From JBDSSS01 sp963764195 (GTDB taxonomy: Bacteria; Actinomycetota; Actinomycetes; Actinomycetales; Dermatophilaceae): a stretch of 64,000 nt of DNA. Below, in pieces: positions 17,071 to 26,272 of this stretch. A program made the position numbers and the translations under genes. Each line of letters opens with the position of its first letter. Position 1 is the first letter of the stretch. The notes under the pieces are model-generated. The model was not told the DNA's origin. It did not search any database and worked only from the letters and a program-made list of their open reading frames with translations. The stretch is from assembly GCA_963764195.1 (NCBI GenBank), contig CAVXRG010000005.1, positions 1 through 64,000 on the forward strand, written 5' to 3'.

Positions 17071-18242
17071 CCATCCTCTGGGACGCCGATCCCGTCGCCC
17101 TCGAGACCTACCGCTTCGCCCTGCCCGGTGGCGTGGAGCGGATCGAGGCCGGCCAGCGGGTCGCCCGTGCGCTCGCTGAGAACCCAAGCCTGACGCTCGT
17201 CGTGATCGGGCCGAACATCCCGCTCGAGGCCGCATGCGAGCTCGCCGAGCGCGAGCGGGTCGACCGTCCCGAGCTCGGGGTCATCCTGCTGCGTCACCGC
17301 ATCGACGTCACTGCGCTCGGGAACGCGCTGCGGAGCGGTGTCCGCGAGGTCGTCCAGTCCGATGACCACACGACGCTGGCCGCCGCGGTCCGCCGCAGCG
17401 CGGAGCTCACGGTGCAGCTGTCCGGCAACCGCCTCGGTGGTGCCCCCCCGGCCGGCCGGCTGATCACGGTCTTCTCGGCCAAGGGCGGCGTGGGCAAGAC
17501 CACCCTCGCCACCAACCTCGCCACCTATCTCGCGTCGACGGGGGCACGCACGTTGCTCGTCGACCTCGACCTCATGTTCGGCGACGTCGCGATCAGCCTC
17601 CAGCTCACCCCGACGAGCTCGGTCAGCGACGCGGTCTCGATGGCCGGTCACCTCGACGCCCGTGGGCTCGCCTCGCTCGTGACCGAGCACGAGCTGAGCG
17701 GCCTGCACGTCGTCGCGGCCCCGTCCGACCCGGGTGACGCCGAGAGCGTCCCGGGGCACGTCGTGACCGAGCTGCTCCGGGTCGCCAAGGGGTCCTACGA
17801 CTACATCTTCGTCGACAGCCCCCCGGCCTTCACCGAGCACGTCCTCGTCTCTCTCGACCTCAGCGACCTGACGATCCTCATCGCGACGCTCGACATCCCG
17901 GCGATCAAGAACCTCCGGATCGCGATCAACACCCTGGACACGCTCGGTGCCTCGACCGATGCCCGGTGCATCGTGCTCAACCGGTCGGACGCCAAGGTCG
18001 GGCTGCGCCACGAGGACGTCGAGACGGCCCTCAAGCAGACGATCGACTCGAGCGTGCCCAACAGCCTCAGCGTGCCCGCCTCGACGAACCGGGGTGTGGC
18101 GATCGTGCTCGAGGACCCGCGCAACCCGGTCTCGACGGCCCTGCGCGAGCTCGCCGACTCGCAGATCCGCACCCGCTTCGGCGAGACGGTCCAGACCGAG
18201 TCCCGACGGAGCTTCGCCCTGCTGAGAGGGGGCCGACGATGA
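17067..18242 (+). CDS. cpaE: CpaE-like pilus assembly ATPase
   Basis: 391 residues. The N-terminal 120 residues look like a degenerate receiver-type domain. A MinD/ParA-like ATPase follows, with deviant Walker A K139-GGVGKTT146, the DLDLMFGDVA switch region and DYIFVDSPPAF as Walker B. CpaE/TadZ proteins place the pilus machine at the cell pole. The start overlaps the cpaB stop and the stop overlaps the cpaF start by four bases each, so the three are translated together. The frame is intact. Confidence 0.92.
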   Translation: MTILWDADPVALETYRFALPGGVERIEAGQRVARALAENPSLTLVVIGPNIPLEAACELAERERVDRPELGVILLRHRIDVTALGNALRSGVREVVQSDDHTTLAAAVRRSAELTVQLSGNRLGGAPPAGRLITVFSAKGGVGKTTLATNLATYLASTGARTLLVDLDLMFGDVAISLQLTPTSSVSDAVSMAGHLDARGLASLVTEHELSGLHVVAAPSDPGDAESVPGHVVTELLRVAKGSYDYIFVDSPPAFTEHVLVSLDLSDLTILIATLDIPAIKNLRIAINTLDTLGASTDARCIVLNRSDAKVGLRHEDVETALKQTIDSSVPNSLSVPASTNRGVAIVLEDPRNPVSTALRELADSQIRTRFGETVQTESRRSFALLRGGRR

Positions 18243-19627
18243 GCAACCTGGCCGAGCGGCTCTCGCAAGCACGGCAGGGCCGGAGCGAGCCCCAGGAGAC
18301 GCCCCAGAGCACCCGGCCCGGGCCGGCGGCGGCGCGTGCTCCGCGGCGCGAGACCGACCCCTTCGCCGGCGTGAAAGGGCGGGTCCACCAGTCCCTGATC
18401 GAGTCGCTGGGCCCTCGCCTCTACGACCCCCACCTCGCCGAGAGCGAGCTCGCCGCCCAGGTGCGCACCACGCTTCAGCAGGTCATCGACGCCGAGCAGA
18501 CCCCCCTGTCGCAGAGCGACCGGACCAAGATCGCCCAGGACGTCTCCGACGACATCCTCGGCCACGGCCCGCTCGAGCCTTACCTGCGCGACGTCGAGGT
18601 CAGCGAGATCATGGTCAACGGATGCGACAGCATCTACATCGAGCGGGGCGGCAAGCTCTACCCCGTCGACGGTCGCTTCACCGACGAGGCGCACCTCCGG
18701 CGCACCATCGACAAGATCGTCTCGCGGGTCGGCCGGCGCGTCGACGAGTCGAGCCCGCTCGTGGACGCCCGGCTGCCCGATGGATCGCGAGTCAACGCCG
18801 TCGTCGCCCCGATCGCGCTCGACGGCGCGATGCTCACCATCCGCAAGTTCTCCGCCGACCCGCTCTCGGACAAGGACCTCATCGCCTTCGGCACGATGTC
18901 GCAGCAGGCGCGGGACTTCCTCTTCGCGTGCGTGCGGGGCCGTCGCAACATCATCATCTCGGGCGGTACCGGCTCGGGGAAGACGACCCTCCTCAACGTC
19001 CTCAGCTCCTTCATCCCGGCCGACGAGCGCATCGTCACCATTGAGGATGCCGCGGAGCTCCAGCTGAAACAGGAGCACGTGCTGCGCCTCGAGGCCCGGC
19101 CGGCGAACGTCGAGGGGAAGGGCGCGATCTCGATCCGTGAGCTCGTGCGCAACTCGCTCCGTATGCGCCCCGACCGGATCATCGTCGGAGAGGTCCGCGA
19201 CGGCGCGGCTCTCGACATGCTCCAGGCGATGAACACCGGTCATGACGGCTCGATCACGACGGTGCACGCGAACACCCCTCGCGACAGCCTCTCCCGCATG
19301 GAGACGATGGTGCTCATGGCCGGAGTCGACCTGCCGGTCCGGGCCATCCGCGAGCAGGTCGCCGGCGCCGTCCACCTCATCATCCAGCAGTCCCGCCTCC
19401 GCGACGGCACGAGGCGGATCACCGCGATCAGCGAGGTCGCGGGCATGGAGTCCGACGTCATCACCCTCCAGGACATCTTCGCCTTCGACTACAGCGCGGG
19501 GCACGACGAGAACGGCCGCTTCCTCGGCAGCCTCCAGCCGACCGGCATCCGGCCCAAGTTCAGCCAGGACCTCGCCGACCACGGCGTCGACCTGCCCAAC
19601 ACCTTCTTCGTGCGGAGCCGCCCGTGA
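18239..19627 (+). CDS. cpaF: CpaF/TadA secretion ATPase (Tad locus 1)
   Basis: 462 residues. A typical CpaF N-terminal domain (DILGHGPLEPYLRDVEVSEIMVNG) precedes the catalytic domain with Walker A GGTGSGKT (242-249), VTIEDAAELQ, the RPDRIIVGEVRDGAALDMLQAMNTGHDGS Walker B/His box region and VHANTPRDSLSRMETMV. It is the hexameric ATPase that powers Flp pilus assembly. Translationally coupled on both sides, by four-base overlaps. A second, shorter CpaF paralogue is encoded at 34661-35815. Confidence 0.95.
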   Translation: MSNLAERLSQARQGRSEPQETPQSTRPGPAAARAPRRETDPFAGVKGRVHQSLIESLGPRLYDPHLAESELAAQVRTTLQQVIDAEQTPLSQSDRTKIAQDVSDDILGHGPLEPYLRDVEVSEIMVNGCDSIYIERGGKLYPVDGRFTDEAHLRRTIDKIVSRVGRRVDESSPLVDARLPDGSRVNAVVAPIALDGAMLTIRKFSADPLSDKDLIAFGTMSQQARDFLFACVRGRRNIIISGGTGSGKTTLLNVLSSFIPADERIVTIEDAAELQLKQEHVLRLEARPANVEGKGAISIRELVRNSLRMRPDRIIVGEVRDGAALDMLQAMNTGHDGSITTVHANTPRDSLSRMETMVLMAGVDLPVRAIREQVAGAVHLIIQQSRLRDGTRRITAISEVAGMESDVITLQDIFAFDYSAGHDENGRFLGSLQPTGIRPKFSQDLADHGVDLPNTFFVRSRP

Positions 19628-21618
19628 GAGCAGTCTCGGTCCGCCGCATCGTGGCGGTGGCGGTTGCCGCGGCAGCGCTCGTGCTCCCCGGAGCGCCTCT
19701 CGCCGTCGCCGCCGACCCGGTGACAGTCGGGATCAGCGACCTCGCCGCCTCGGGCTCGACCCTCACGGGTGTGCTGACCCTTCGGAGCCGGTCGGCGGTG
19801 CGGGTGGACGCCGGGTCGCTCAAGGCTCGCGTCGACGGCCAGGACGCTCCGATCTCGATCACCCAGGCCCCGATGGTGGGTCGCCGGGCGATGCTCGTCA
19901 TCGACACGAGCGGCTCGATGCGGCTGACCGGCATGGCCACGGTGCGGGCCGCGACGGCCCAGTACCTCAAGGACGTCCCCGCGGACGTCCTCGTCGGGGT
20001 CGCCACCTTCGCCGACACCGCGGGCGTCGACCTCGCGCCCACGGCGGACCGCGCCGCCGTGCAGCGGGTCGTCAACGGTCTCGCGGCGCGCGGTGACACG
20101 AGCCTGTATGCCGGGATGCGCAGTGCCATCTCCGCCCTCGGGATCACGGGTGACCGCAGCATCGTGCTGCTCAGCGACGGGGCTGACACCAAGGACAAGG
20201 ACAAGGAGAAGAGCCGCCTCGCCGTGACGGCGGCGCTCAAGGCCGCCGGGGTGCGGACGGACGTCGTCCAGTTCCAGACCAAGGACCCGGAGGCCGTCGT
20301 CGCCCTGCGCGGCTTCGCCGACGCCAACGGCGGGTCGGTCGTGGCGGCCGGCGACACTGCCGCCGTGACGGCCGCCTTCCGGGACTCGGCCAAGGCGCTG
20401 GACTCCCAGGTGGAGTTCACCATCAACGCACCCGCCGGCCCGGCCAAGTCGCACGCGGTGACGCTCACCGGCACCGCTGGGTCCCAGCCGTTCGCGTTCT
20501 CGCGCACGCTCGACTTCGGGGACACCGCTGCGGCTCCGACGCCGATGCCCTCGACCCCGGCGCCGGTGGCCATCCCTCCCGCCCCGGCGGCCCTCCCGCC
20601 GCTCGGGCCGCTGCCGACGGTGGCCTCGCAGGAGTGGCTGCCGTGGGTCGCGTCCGGCCTCGTGGCGCTCGCCCTCTTCGCCCTCGGCACCTCGGTGGTG
20701 CTGCCCAGTCTCCAGACCCGTCGCGAGCGGCGGCTGGCGGCCGTCGACTCCTACGTCACGCCGTTGCGGTCAGCGATGGGCCAGGGGCGCGCTCGTCCGA
20801 CCCCGGTGACCGAGCAGCTCACCGCCTTCGGCGACCGGGTCATGAAGGACCGCAAGGGCACCGAGGGAACGATGGCGCTGATGGAGCGGGCGGACCTGCC
20901 CTTCCGGGCCGGTGAGTGGTTCATCGTCCACGTCTGCACCGGCCTCGTCGCCACGGCCCTGGTCTACGTCGTGATGCGCGGAGCCGGTCCGCTCGGCCTG
21001 CTCATCGCTCTCCTGCTGGGGGGAGGTCTCGGCTTCGCCCTGCCCACCGTGGCCCTGCGCTTCCTCGCCGCCCGGCGCGCGAAGAAGTTCGAGCGGGTCC
21101 TGCCTGATGTGCTGATGCTCGTGGCCACCAGCCTCCGGAGCGGTTTCGGGCTCCCGCAGGCGCTCGACGCCGTGGCCCGCGACGCGGCCGAGCCGGCCGC
21201 GAAGGAGTTCTCGCGGGCCCTGGCGGAGACGCGGATCGGGACGGACGTCTCCGACGCCCTCACCCACATGGCCGACCGGATGGACAGCACCGCGATGCGC
21301 TGGACCGTGATGGCGATCCGCATCCAGCGCGAGGTCGGCGGCAACCTCGCCGACACGCTGCTGACGACGGCGAAGACGCTGCGCGAGCGTGAAGGCCTGC
21401 GCCGCATGGTGGCGACGTTGTCCGCCGAGGGCAAGCTGTCGGCATACATCCTCGTCGCCCTCCCGATCGGGCTGTTCCTCTACATGTGCATGGTCAACTA
21501 CGAGTACGTGAGCCTGTTGTGGAGCAACGTCATGGGGATCGCGATGCTCGTGGCGACCGTCGTCATGCTGGGCATCGGCATCCTGTGGATGCGCAAAGTC
21601 GTACAGATCGAGGTATGA
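19624..21618 (+). CDS. VWA domain fused to TadB-type platform protein
   Basis: 664 residues, twice the length of TadB. A signal peptide (about 1-30) leads into an extracytoplasmic von Willebrand A domain with the MIDAS motif DTSGSM (94-99), Thr in GDTSLYAGM and LLSDGAD. A Pro-rich linker (about 300-330) and a membrane helix (about 339-362) follow. The C-terminal half is a T2SSF/TadB domain with three more membrane segments, including FERVLPDVLMLVATSLRSGFGLPQAL and IQREVGGNLADTLLTTAKTLRER. It should be the inner-membrane platform of the pilus carrying a metal-binding adhesin-like head outside. Coupled to cpaF by a four-base overlap. Confidence 0.9.
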   Translation: MRAVSVRRIVAVAVAAAALVLPGAPLAVAADPVTVGISDLAASGSTLTGVLTLRSRSAVRVDAGSLKARVDGQDAPISITQAPMVGRRAMLVIDTSGSMRLTGMATVRAATAQYLKDVPADVLVGVATFADTAGVDLAPTADRAAVQRVVNGLAARGDTSLYAGMRSAISALGITGDRSIVLLSDGADTKDKDKEKSRLAVTAALKAAGVRTDVVQFQTKDPEAVVALRGFADANGGSVVAAGDTAAVTAAFRDSAKALDSQVEFTINAPAGPAKSHAVTLTGTAGSQPFAFSRTLDFGDTAAAPTPMPSTPAPVAIPPAPAALPPLGPLPTVASQEWLPWVASGLVALALFALGTSVVLPSLQTRRERRLAAVDSYVTPLRSAMGQGRARPTPVTEQLTAFGDRVMKDRKGTEGTMALMERADLPFRAGEWFIVHVCTGLVATALVYVVMRGAGPLGLLIALLLGGGLGFALPTVALRFLAARRAKKFERVLPDVLMLVATSLRSGFGLPQALDAVARDAAEPAAKEFSRALAETRIGTDVSDALTHMADRMDSTAMRWTVMAIRIQREVGGNLADTLLTTAKTLREREGLRRMVATLSAEGKLSAYILVALPIGLFLYMCMVNYEYVSLLWSNVMGIAMLVATVVMLGIGILWMRKVVQIEV

Positions 21619-21622
21619 GCAG

Positions 21623-22536
21623 ATGACATCCGTCTACATCGCCGTGGGGCTGCTCGGCGTCGCCATCGTGGTCGCGGTGCTCGTGCTCGTCGAGAGCTCG
21701 GCGGGACCGACCGGCGTCGCGAAGTCCCTGGCGCTCATCGACTACGCCGCGGGTGACCGCTCGGCCTCGAAGATCGAGCTCGGCGCCAAGGACCGGCTCG
21801 TCGGGCCCTTCCTCGACCGGACGAGGAAGCTCGCCTTCGCCCTCTCGCCGGCCGACTCCGGCGCCCGGATCGCCCGGATGCTCGACCGGGCCGGCAACCC
21901 CGCCCCGTGGACCCCGGAGCGGGTCATGGGCGCGAAGGGCGCGGCGCTGCTCCTCGGCGCGGGGCTCGGGTTCGCGGCCGGCTCGCTCACCTTCAAGGGT
22001 CTCGGCTTCGCGCTCGTGCTGGGCAGCGCCGGCTTCTTCGTGCCGGACCTGCTCATCTACAACCTCGCCCTCAAGCGACAGCAGGAGACCTCGAAGGGGC
22101 TCGCCGAGGCGCTCGACATGCTCACGGTCTGCGTCGAGGCCGGCCAGGGTTTCGACGGTGCACTGATGCAGGTCTCGCGCAACGTCGAGGGGCCGATCTC
22201 GGGGGAGTTCGCCCGAGTCCTCTCCGAGATCCAGATCGGCAAGTCGCGGGGAGAGGCCTTCACCGGTATGGGCAGCGGATCGCCTCGTCCGAGGTCAAGA
22301 ACTTCACCTCGGCGCTCGTCCAGGCCGACCGGCTCGGGCTCCCGCTCGGCGGCGTGCTGCGCGAGCAGACGGCCAACTCGCGTCTCGAGCGCAGGCAGGC
22401 GGCCGAGGAGAAGGCGCAGAAGGTCACGGTGAAGATCCTCTTCCCGATGCTGCTCTGCATCTTCCCGGCGCTCATGGTCGTCATCATCGGTCCCGGTGCG
22501 ATCCGCATGATCGCGGCATTCTCCGGGGGGATCTGA
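21623..22536 (+). CDS. TadC-type platform protein, one frame break
   Basis: Second T2SSF-domain platform protein of Tad locus 1. Residues 1-215 read MTSVYIAVGLLGVAIVVAVLVLVESS through ALDMLTVCVEAGQGFDGALMQVS and GEAFTGMG. The remainder (QRIASSEVKNFTSALVQADRLGLPLGGVLREQT ... ILFPMLLCIFPALMVVIIGPGAIRMI) is one frame over. Restoring a single G at about 22267-22270 (GGG to GGGG) rejoins it to about 305 residues, the normal TadC length. This is best explained as a homopolymer indel. It starts five bases after the VWA-TadB stop and is the last gene of the locus, ending 31 bases before the convergent RNA helicase. Confidence 0.85.
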
Positions 22537-22567
22537 CGGCAGCTCGCGTCCGCTGCTGGCCGAACCT

Positions 22568-24361
22568 CTACTTGTGGCGCGGGCGGGCGGGGGAGGCGCC
22601 GTTGTCCAGGGTCAGCTCGATGAGCTGGCCGGAGATCCGGGTCTTGCGCAGGGAGTCCCAGGCGCCGGGAGGCAGGTTCTCCGGCAGCTCGACGATGGAG
22701 TAGTCGGCGCGGATGTCGATGTGGCCGAAGTCCTGCCGGCCGAGGCCGCCCTCGTTGGCGATCGCCCCGACGATCTGGCGCGGCTCGACCCGCTGGCGCT
22801 TGCCGACCGAGATCCGATAGCCGACGAGCGTGCCGCTGGCGCCCCCGCGCGGAGGGCGGGCAGAGCGCTCCCGGGGGGCGCGTGAGCCCCGGTCGTCACG
22901 GGAGTCGCGGCCGCCCGGGCCCCCGCGGGAGTCACGACGGTCGGGGCCGGGCCGGTCGTCGAAGCTGCGGGGGGCGCGTCGCTCCTGTGCCGGGTCGAGC
23001 AGCATCGGCTCGTCGCCCTGCAGGACGACGGCGAGCGCCGCGGCCACGTCGGCCTCGGGCACGTTGTGCTCGCGGACGTAGTGGGAGATGACGTCGCGGA
23101 AGCCGTCGACCTTGTCGGAGGCGAGGGCCGCGGTGATGGCGTCGTCGAAGCGGGTCAGGCGGGTGGCGTTGATGTCGTCGACGCTCGGCAGGCTCATCGG
23201 GGTCAGCGACTGCCGGGTCGCCTTCTCGATCGCCTTGAGCAGGTGGCGCTCCCGGGGGGTGACGAACGAGATCGCGTCACCGCTACGGCCGGCCCGACCG
23301 GTGCGGCCGATCCGGTGGACGTAGGACTCGGTGTCGGTGGGGATGTCGTAGTTGACGACGTGGCTGATCCGGTCGACGTCGAGGCCGCGCGCGGCCACGT
23401 CGGTGGCGACGAGGATGTCGAGCTTGCCGGACTTCAGCTGGTCGACGGTGCGCTCGCGCTGGTTCTGCGCGATGTCGCCGTTGATCGCCATGGCCGAGAA
23501 GCCCCGGGCTCGCAGCTTCTCGGCCAGGGTCTCGGTCTCGTTCTTGGTCCGGACGAAGACGATCATCCCCTCGAAGTTCTCCACCTCGAGGATCCGGGTC
23601 AGCGCGTCGACCTTCTGGGGGTAGGAGACCATCAGGTAGCGCTGGGTGATGTTCGGCGCCGTCGTCTTCGTGTTCTTGACCGTGATCTCGACCGGGTCGG
23701 TGAGGTACTTCTTCGAGATCCGGCGGATCTGCGAGGGCATCGTCGCGGAGAAGAGGGCGACGTGCTTGTCGTCGGGGGTGTCGGCGAGGATCGTCTCGAC
23801 GTCCTCGGCGAAGCCCATCTTCAGCATCTCGTCGGCCTCGTCGAGGACGAGGAAGCGCAGCTGGCTGAGGTCGAGCGTCCCCTTCTCGAGGTGGTCCATG
23901 ATGCGGCCCGGGGTGCCGACGACGATGTGGACGCCGCGACGCAGGGCGCTCAGCTGGACCCCGTAGGCCTGGCCGCCGTAGACGGGCAGGACGTGCACGC
24001 CCTTCATCCACGTCGCGTACTTCTCGAACGCCTCGCAGACCTGCAGGGCCAGCTCACGCGTCGGTGCGAGGACGAGGGCCTGCGGCGACTTCTGCTTGAG
24101 GTCGAGCTGGCTGAGGATCGGCAGGGCGAAGGCGGCGGTCTTGCCGGTGCCCGTCTGCGCGAGGCCGACGACGTGCCGACCGTCGAGCAGGGCGGGGATC
24201 GTCGCCGCCTGGATCGGGGAGGGGTGCTCGTAGCCGACGTCCCGCAGCGCCTTGAGGATTCGGTCGTCGAGGCCCATGTCGGCGAAGGACATCCGGTCCT
24301 CGGTCTGCTCGGTCTCGGTCTGCGTGTCGGTCACCGCGGTCGTCTCGCTCTGCTCACTCAC
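22568..24361 (-). CDS. deaD: DEAD-box ATP-dependent RNA helicase (DeaD/CsdA type)
   Basis: 597 residues. The Q motif (FADMGLDDRILKALRDVGYEHPSPIQ) is followed by Walker A AQTGTGKT, PTRELALQV, VLDEADEML, SAT, the helicase C domain (VATDVAARGLDVDRISHVVNYDIP, HRIGRTGRAG), an Arg/Gly/Asp-rich linker (about 460-505) and a C-terminal DbpA-type RNA-binding domain (GYRISVGKRQRVEPRQIVGAIANEGG). It remodels RNA duplexes, for example in ribosome assembly and cold adaptation. The RGG-like linker and RNA-binding tail are typical of the long actinobacterial DeaD form. It is convergent with tadC, 31 bases apart. Confidence 0.95.
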   Translation of the reverse strand: MSEQSETTAVTDTQTETEQTEDRMSFADMGLDDRILKALRDVGYEHPSPIQAATIPALLDGRHVVGLAQTGTGKTAAFALPILSQLDLKQKSPQALVLAPTRELALQVCEAFEKYATWMKGVHVLPVYGGQAYGVQLSALRRGVHIVVGTPGRIMDHLEKGTLDLSQLRFLVLDEADEMLKMGFAEDVETILADTPDDKHVALFSATMPSQIRRISKKYLTDPVEITVKNTKTTAPNITQRYLMVSYPQKVDALTRILEVENFEGMIVFVRTKNETETLAEKLRARGFSAMAINGDIAQNQRERTVDQLKSGKLDILVATDVAARGLDVDRISHVVNYDIPTDTESYVHRIGRTGRAGRSGDAISFVTPRERHLLKAIEKATRQSLTPMSLPSVDDINATRLTRFDDAITAALASDKVDGFRDVISHYVREHNVPEADVAAALAVVLQGDEPMLLDPAQERRAPRSFDDRPGPDRRDSRGGPGGRDSRDDRGSRAPRERSARPPRGGASGTLVGYRISVGKRQRVEPRQIVGAIANEGGLGRQDFGHIDIRADYSIVELPENLPPGAWDSLRKTRISGQLIELTLDNGASPARPRHK

Positions 24362-24442
24362 GCACTGACGGTAGTGGCTCGCGCGGGGTCAGGTCGAGCC
24401 GCGGCGGGCTGCACGGCATACCGCGGCGATGGGAACGGCGAA

Positions 24443-24473
24443 GGGCGCGTCCCCCTGATGGAGGAACGCGCCC
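24443..24473 (-). terminator. terminator-like hairpin after the FMN reductase gene
   Basis: GGGCGCGT (24443-24450) pairs with ACGCGCCC (24466-24473), about 20 bases beyond the reductase stop on the minus strand. The rest of the 133-base gap to the helicase start holds one CGGCATAC octamer and probably the helicase promoter. Confidence 0.55.
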
Positions 24474-24494
24474 TCGACGAGGCGGGCGTGACGG

Positions 24495-25046
24495 TCAGCT
24501 GGCGACCTCGACGGGAGTGTCAACCGTCGTGGCGAGAGCGGAGAGCAGCTCGGTGAGGCGGCCCTGCGTCTCGTCCGTGGCGGTGATCTCGCCCTCCGGG
24601 GTGATGTCGCGGGTGAAGACGAGGCCGGCCGACCCGACGACCCGTGCCTTGACGTGGGTCAGCACCTTGTCGAGGTCTGAGGTGGCGTCGACGGCGCCGG
24701 TCCAGCCGTAGCCGACGAGCGCGATCGGCTTGGAGTCCCACTCGGCGAAGAGGTAGTCGATGGCGTTCTTGATCGGGGCCGGGAAGCTCCGGTTGTACTG
24801 CGGCGTGACGACGACGATCGCGTCGGACTCGAAGACGGCCGACGCCCACTGCTTCGTGTGGGGCAGGACGTAGTTGCCGTTCTTGGGCATGTCCTCCTCG
24901 TTGAAGAACGGCAGGTCGATCGCCGCGAGGTCGAGCAGCTCGACCTCCCAGTCGCTCGAGGGGGCCTGGTCGGCCACCCACTGCGCAACCTTGGGGCCGA
25001 TCCGGCCGGGGCGGGTGCTGGAGACGACGATGCTCAGTTTGTTCAC
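24495..25046 (-). CDS. NADPH-dependent FMN reductase
   Basis: 183 residues of the FMN_red flavodoxin-like family. It shows the phosphate-binding loop near the N-terminus (VVSSTRPGRIGPKVAQWV), the NEEDMP segment, the TPQYNRSFPAPIKNAIDYL motif that contacts the flavin, and GYGWTGAV. It reduces flavins, quinones or azo compounds with NAD(P)H in the cytosol; the exact substrate is unknown. Single gene with its own terminator. The start lies about 90 bases from the divergent acyltransferase. Confidence 0.9.
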   Translation of the reverse strand: MNKLSIVVSSTRPGRIGPKVAQWVADQAPSSDWEVELLDLAAIDLPFFNEEDMPKNGNYVLPHTKQWASAVFESDAIVVVTPQYNRSFPAPIKNAIDYLFAEWDSKPIALVGYGWTGAVDATSDLDKVLTHVKARVVGSAGLVFTRDITPEGEITATDETQGRLTELLSALATTVDTPVEVAS

Positions 25047-25138
25047 GTTTCAACCAACCGGAGAGCGGCCCACCCGTATTCCCGGGCAGGGGGCGGCAAA
25101 CGGCTGCGGTCCGGGGTGCACTCGCCCTGCTCGCGCAC

Positions 25139-26188
25139 GTGCTGGGTTTCAACGGGGCGGGGCTCACCGGCGTGCTCGTCTTCTTCGTGCTGTCGGGCTA
25201 CCTCATCACGTGGCTGCTGCTCGTCGAGCTGGACGCGGCCGGACGGATCTCCCTGGCCGCCTTCTACCTCCGGCGGGCGCTGCGGCTCGGGCCGGCGCTG
25301 CTCGTCTTCCTCGGGCTGTTCCTCGCCGCGACGCGGGTGCTCGACCTCGGCGTCAATGCCGGTGAGGCCGTCACGGGCACGGCCCTGGCGCTCACCTACC
25401 TGACGGACCTCGCGTTCGCCTTCGAGGTCGGCTACGTGCCGGAGCTCGCGCACCTCTGGTCGCTCGCGGTCGAGGAGCAGTTCTACCTGCTCTGGCCCCT
25501 CGTGCTGATCGCCCTGTGCCGGGTCGCACCGGCTGCACGCCGGGTCGCGCTGCTCTGGAAGGTCATCGCGGCGGCCTGGGTGGTCCGGGTCGTCACTGTC
25601 GTCGCGTCCTGGGTCGGCGGCGTCTACTTCTACCCGCTGCCGACGACGTGGGCGGACCTGCTGCTCCTCGGGGCGATGGGCGCCCTGCTGCGCCGTGACC
25701 AGCCCGTCCTGATGAGCCGCATCGTCGCGGTCGTCTCCCGGCCGGCGGTGCTCGCAGCCGCGTTCCTCGTGATCGCGGGCTTCTCCCTCGCGCCGGGCTC
25801 CTACCTGTGGTCGGGGACCTACGTCGTGGGTATGCCGCTGATCGGCGCGGCGACGGCGGCGATCCTCCTGGCCGTCGTGCTGGGCCCACCACGACGGATC
25901 ACCCGGTTCCTCTCGACCCGCCCGCTGAGGGCGCTCGGGACGATCAGCTACGGCCTCTACCTCTACAACTCGGCCTGCATCATGATCATCCAGGAGACGG
26001 TTGGTCCGGGTCTCGGCATGCGGGCCGTCGGCGCGGTGCTCGCCGTCGGCCTCGCCACGCTCTCCTACCGGTACGTCGAGCGGCCGGCCCTCGCGCTCAA
26101 GCGCCGGTGGACGCGCGCCCCGGCCTTGCGAGGGGTCGGTGTCGTCGGCTCACCCACGGCCGGGGTGGGGTCGAGGGACCCGGACTGA
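25139..26188 (+). CDS. acyltransferase-3 family membrane protein (N-terminus uncertain)
   Basis: About 349 residues from the first available GTG, but family-like sequence continues upstream without a start: AAVRGALALLAHVLGFNGAG, matching the usual first helix (LDGLRGLAALAVVLFH). The following GVLVFFVLSGYLITWLLLVEL, FYLRRALRLGPALL, LWSLAVEEQFYLLWPLVL and YVERPALALKRRW are classic for the OafA/YrhL O-acyltransferase family, with about ten membrane segments. The true start is either in another frame near 25051-25100 (a single indel) or lost. These enzymes O-acylate cell-surface sugars, peptidoglycan or small molecules. The gene is divergent from the FMN reductase. Confidence 0.8.
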   Translation: MLGFNGAGLTGVLVFFVLSGYLITWLLLVELDAAGRISLAAFYLRRALRLGPALLVFLGLFLAATRVLDLGVNAGEAVTGTALALTYLTDLAFAFEVGYVPELAHLWSLAVEEQFYLLWPLVLIALCRVAPAARRVALLWKVIAAAWVVRVVTVVASWVGGVYFYPLPTTWADLLLLGAMGALLRRDQPVLMSRIVAVVSRPAVLAAAFLVIAGFSLAPGSYLWSGTYVVGMPLIGAATAAILLAVVLGPPRRITRFLSTRPLRALGTISYGLYLYNSACIMIIQETVGPGLGMRAVGAVLAVGLATLSYRYVERPALALKRRWTRAPALRGVGVVGSPTAGVGSRDPD

Positions 26189-26272
26189 GCCGTCGCACGT
26201 GAGGGGTTTCCCCCGTCCCGGGGGCCCGGTCGGGTCCGGGGCACTGTCGGTGGGCGAAGGTATGTTCGAACC

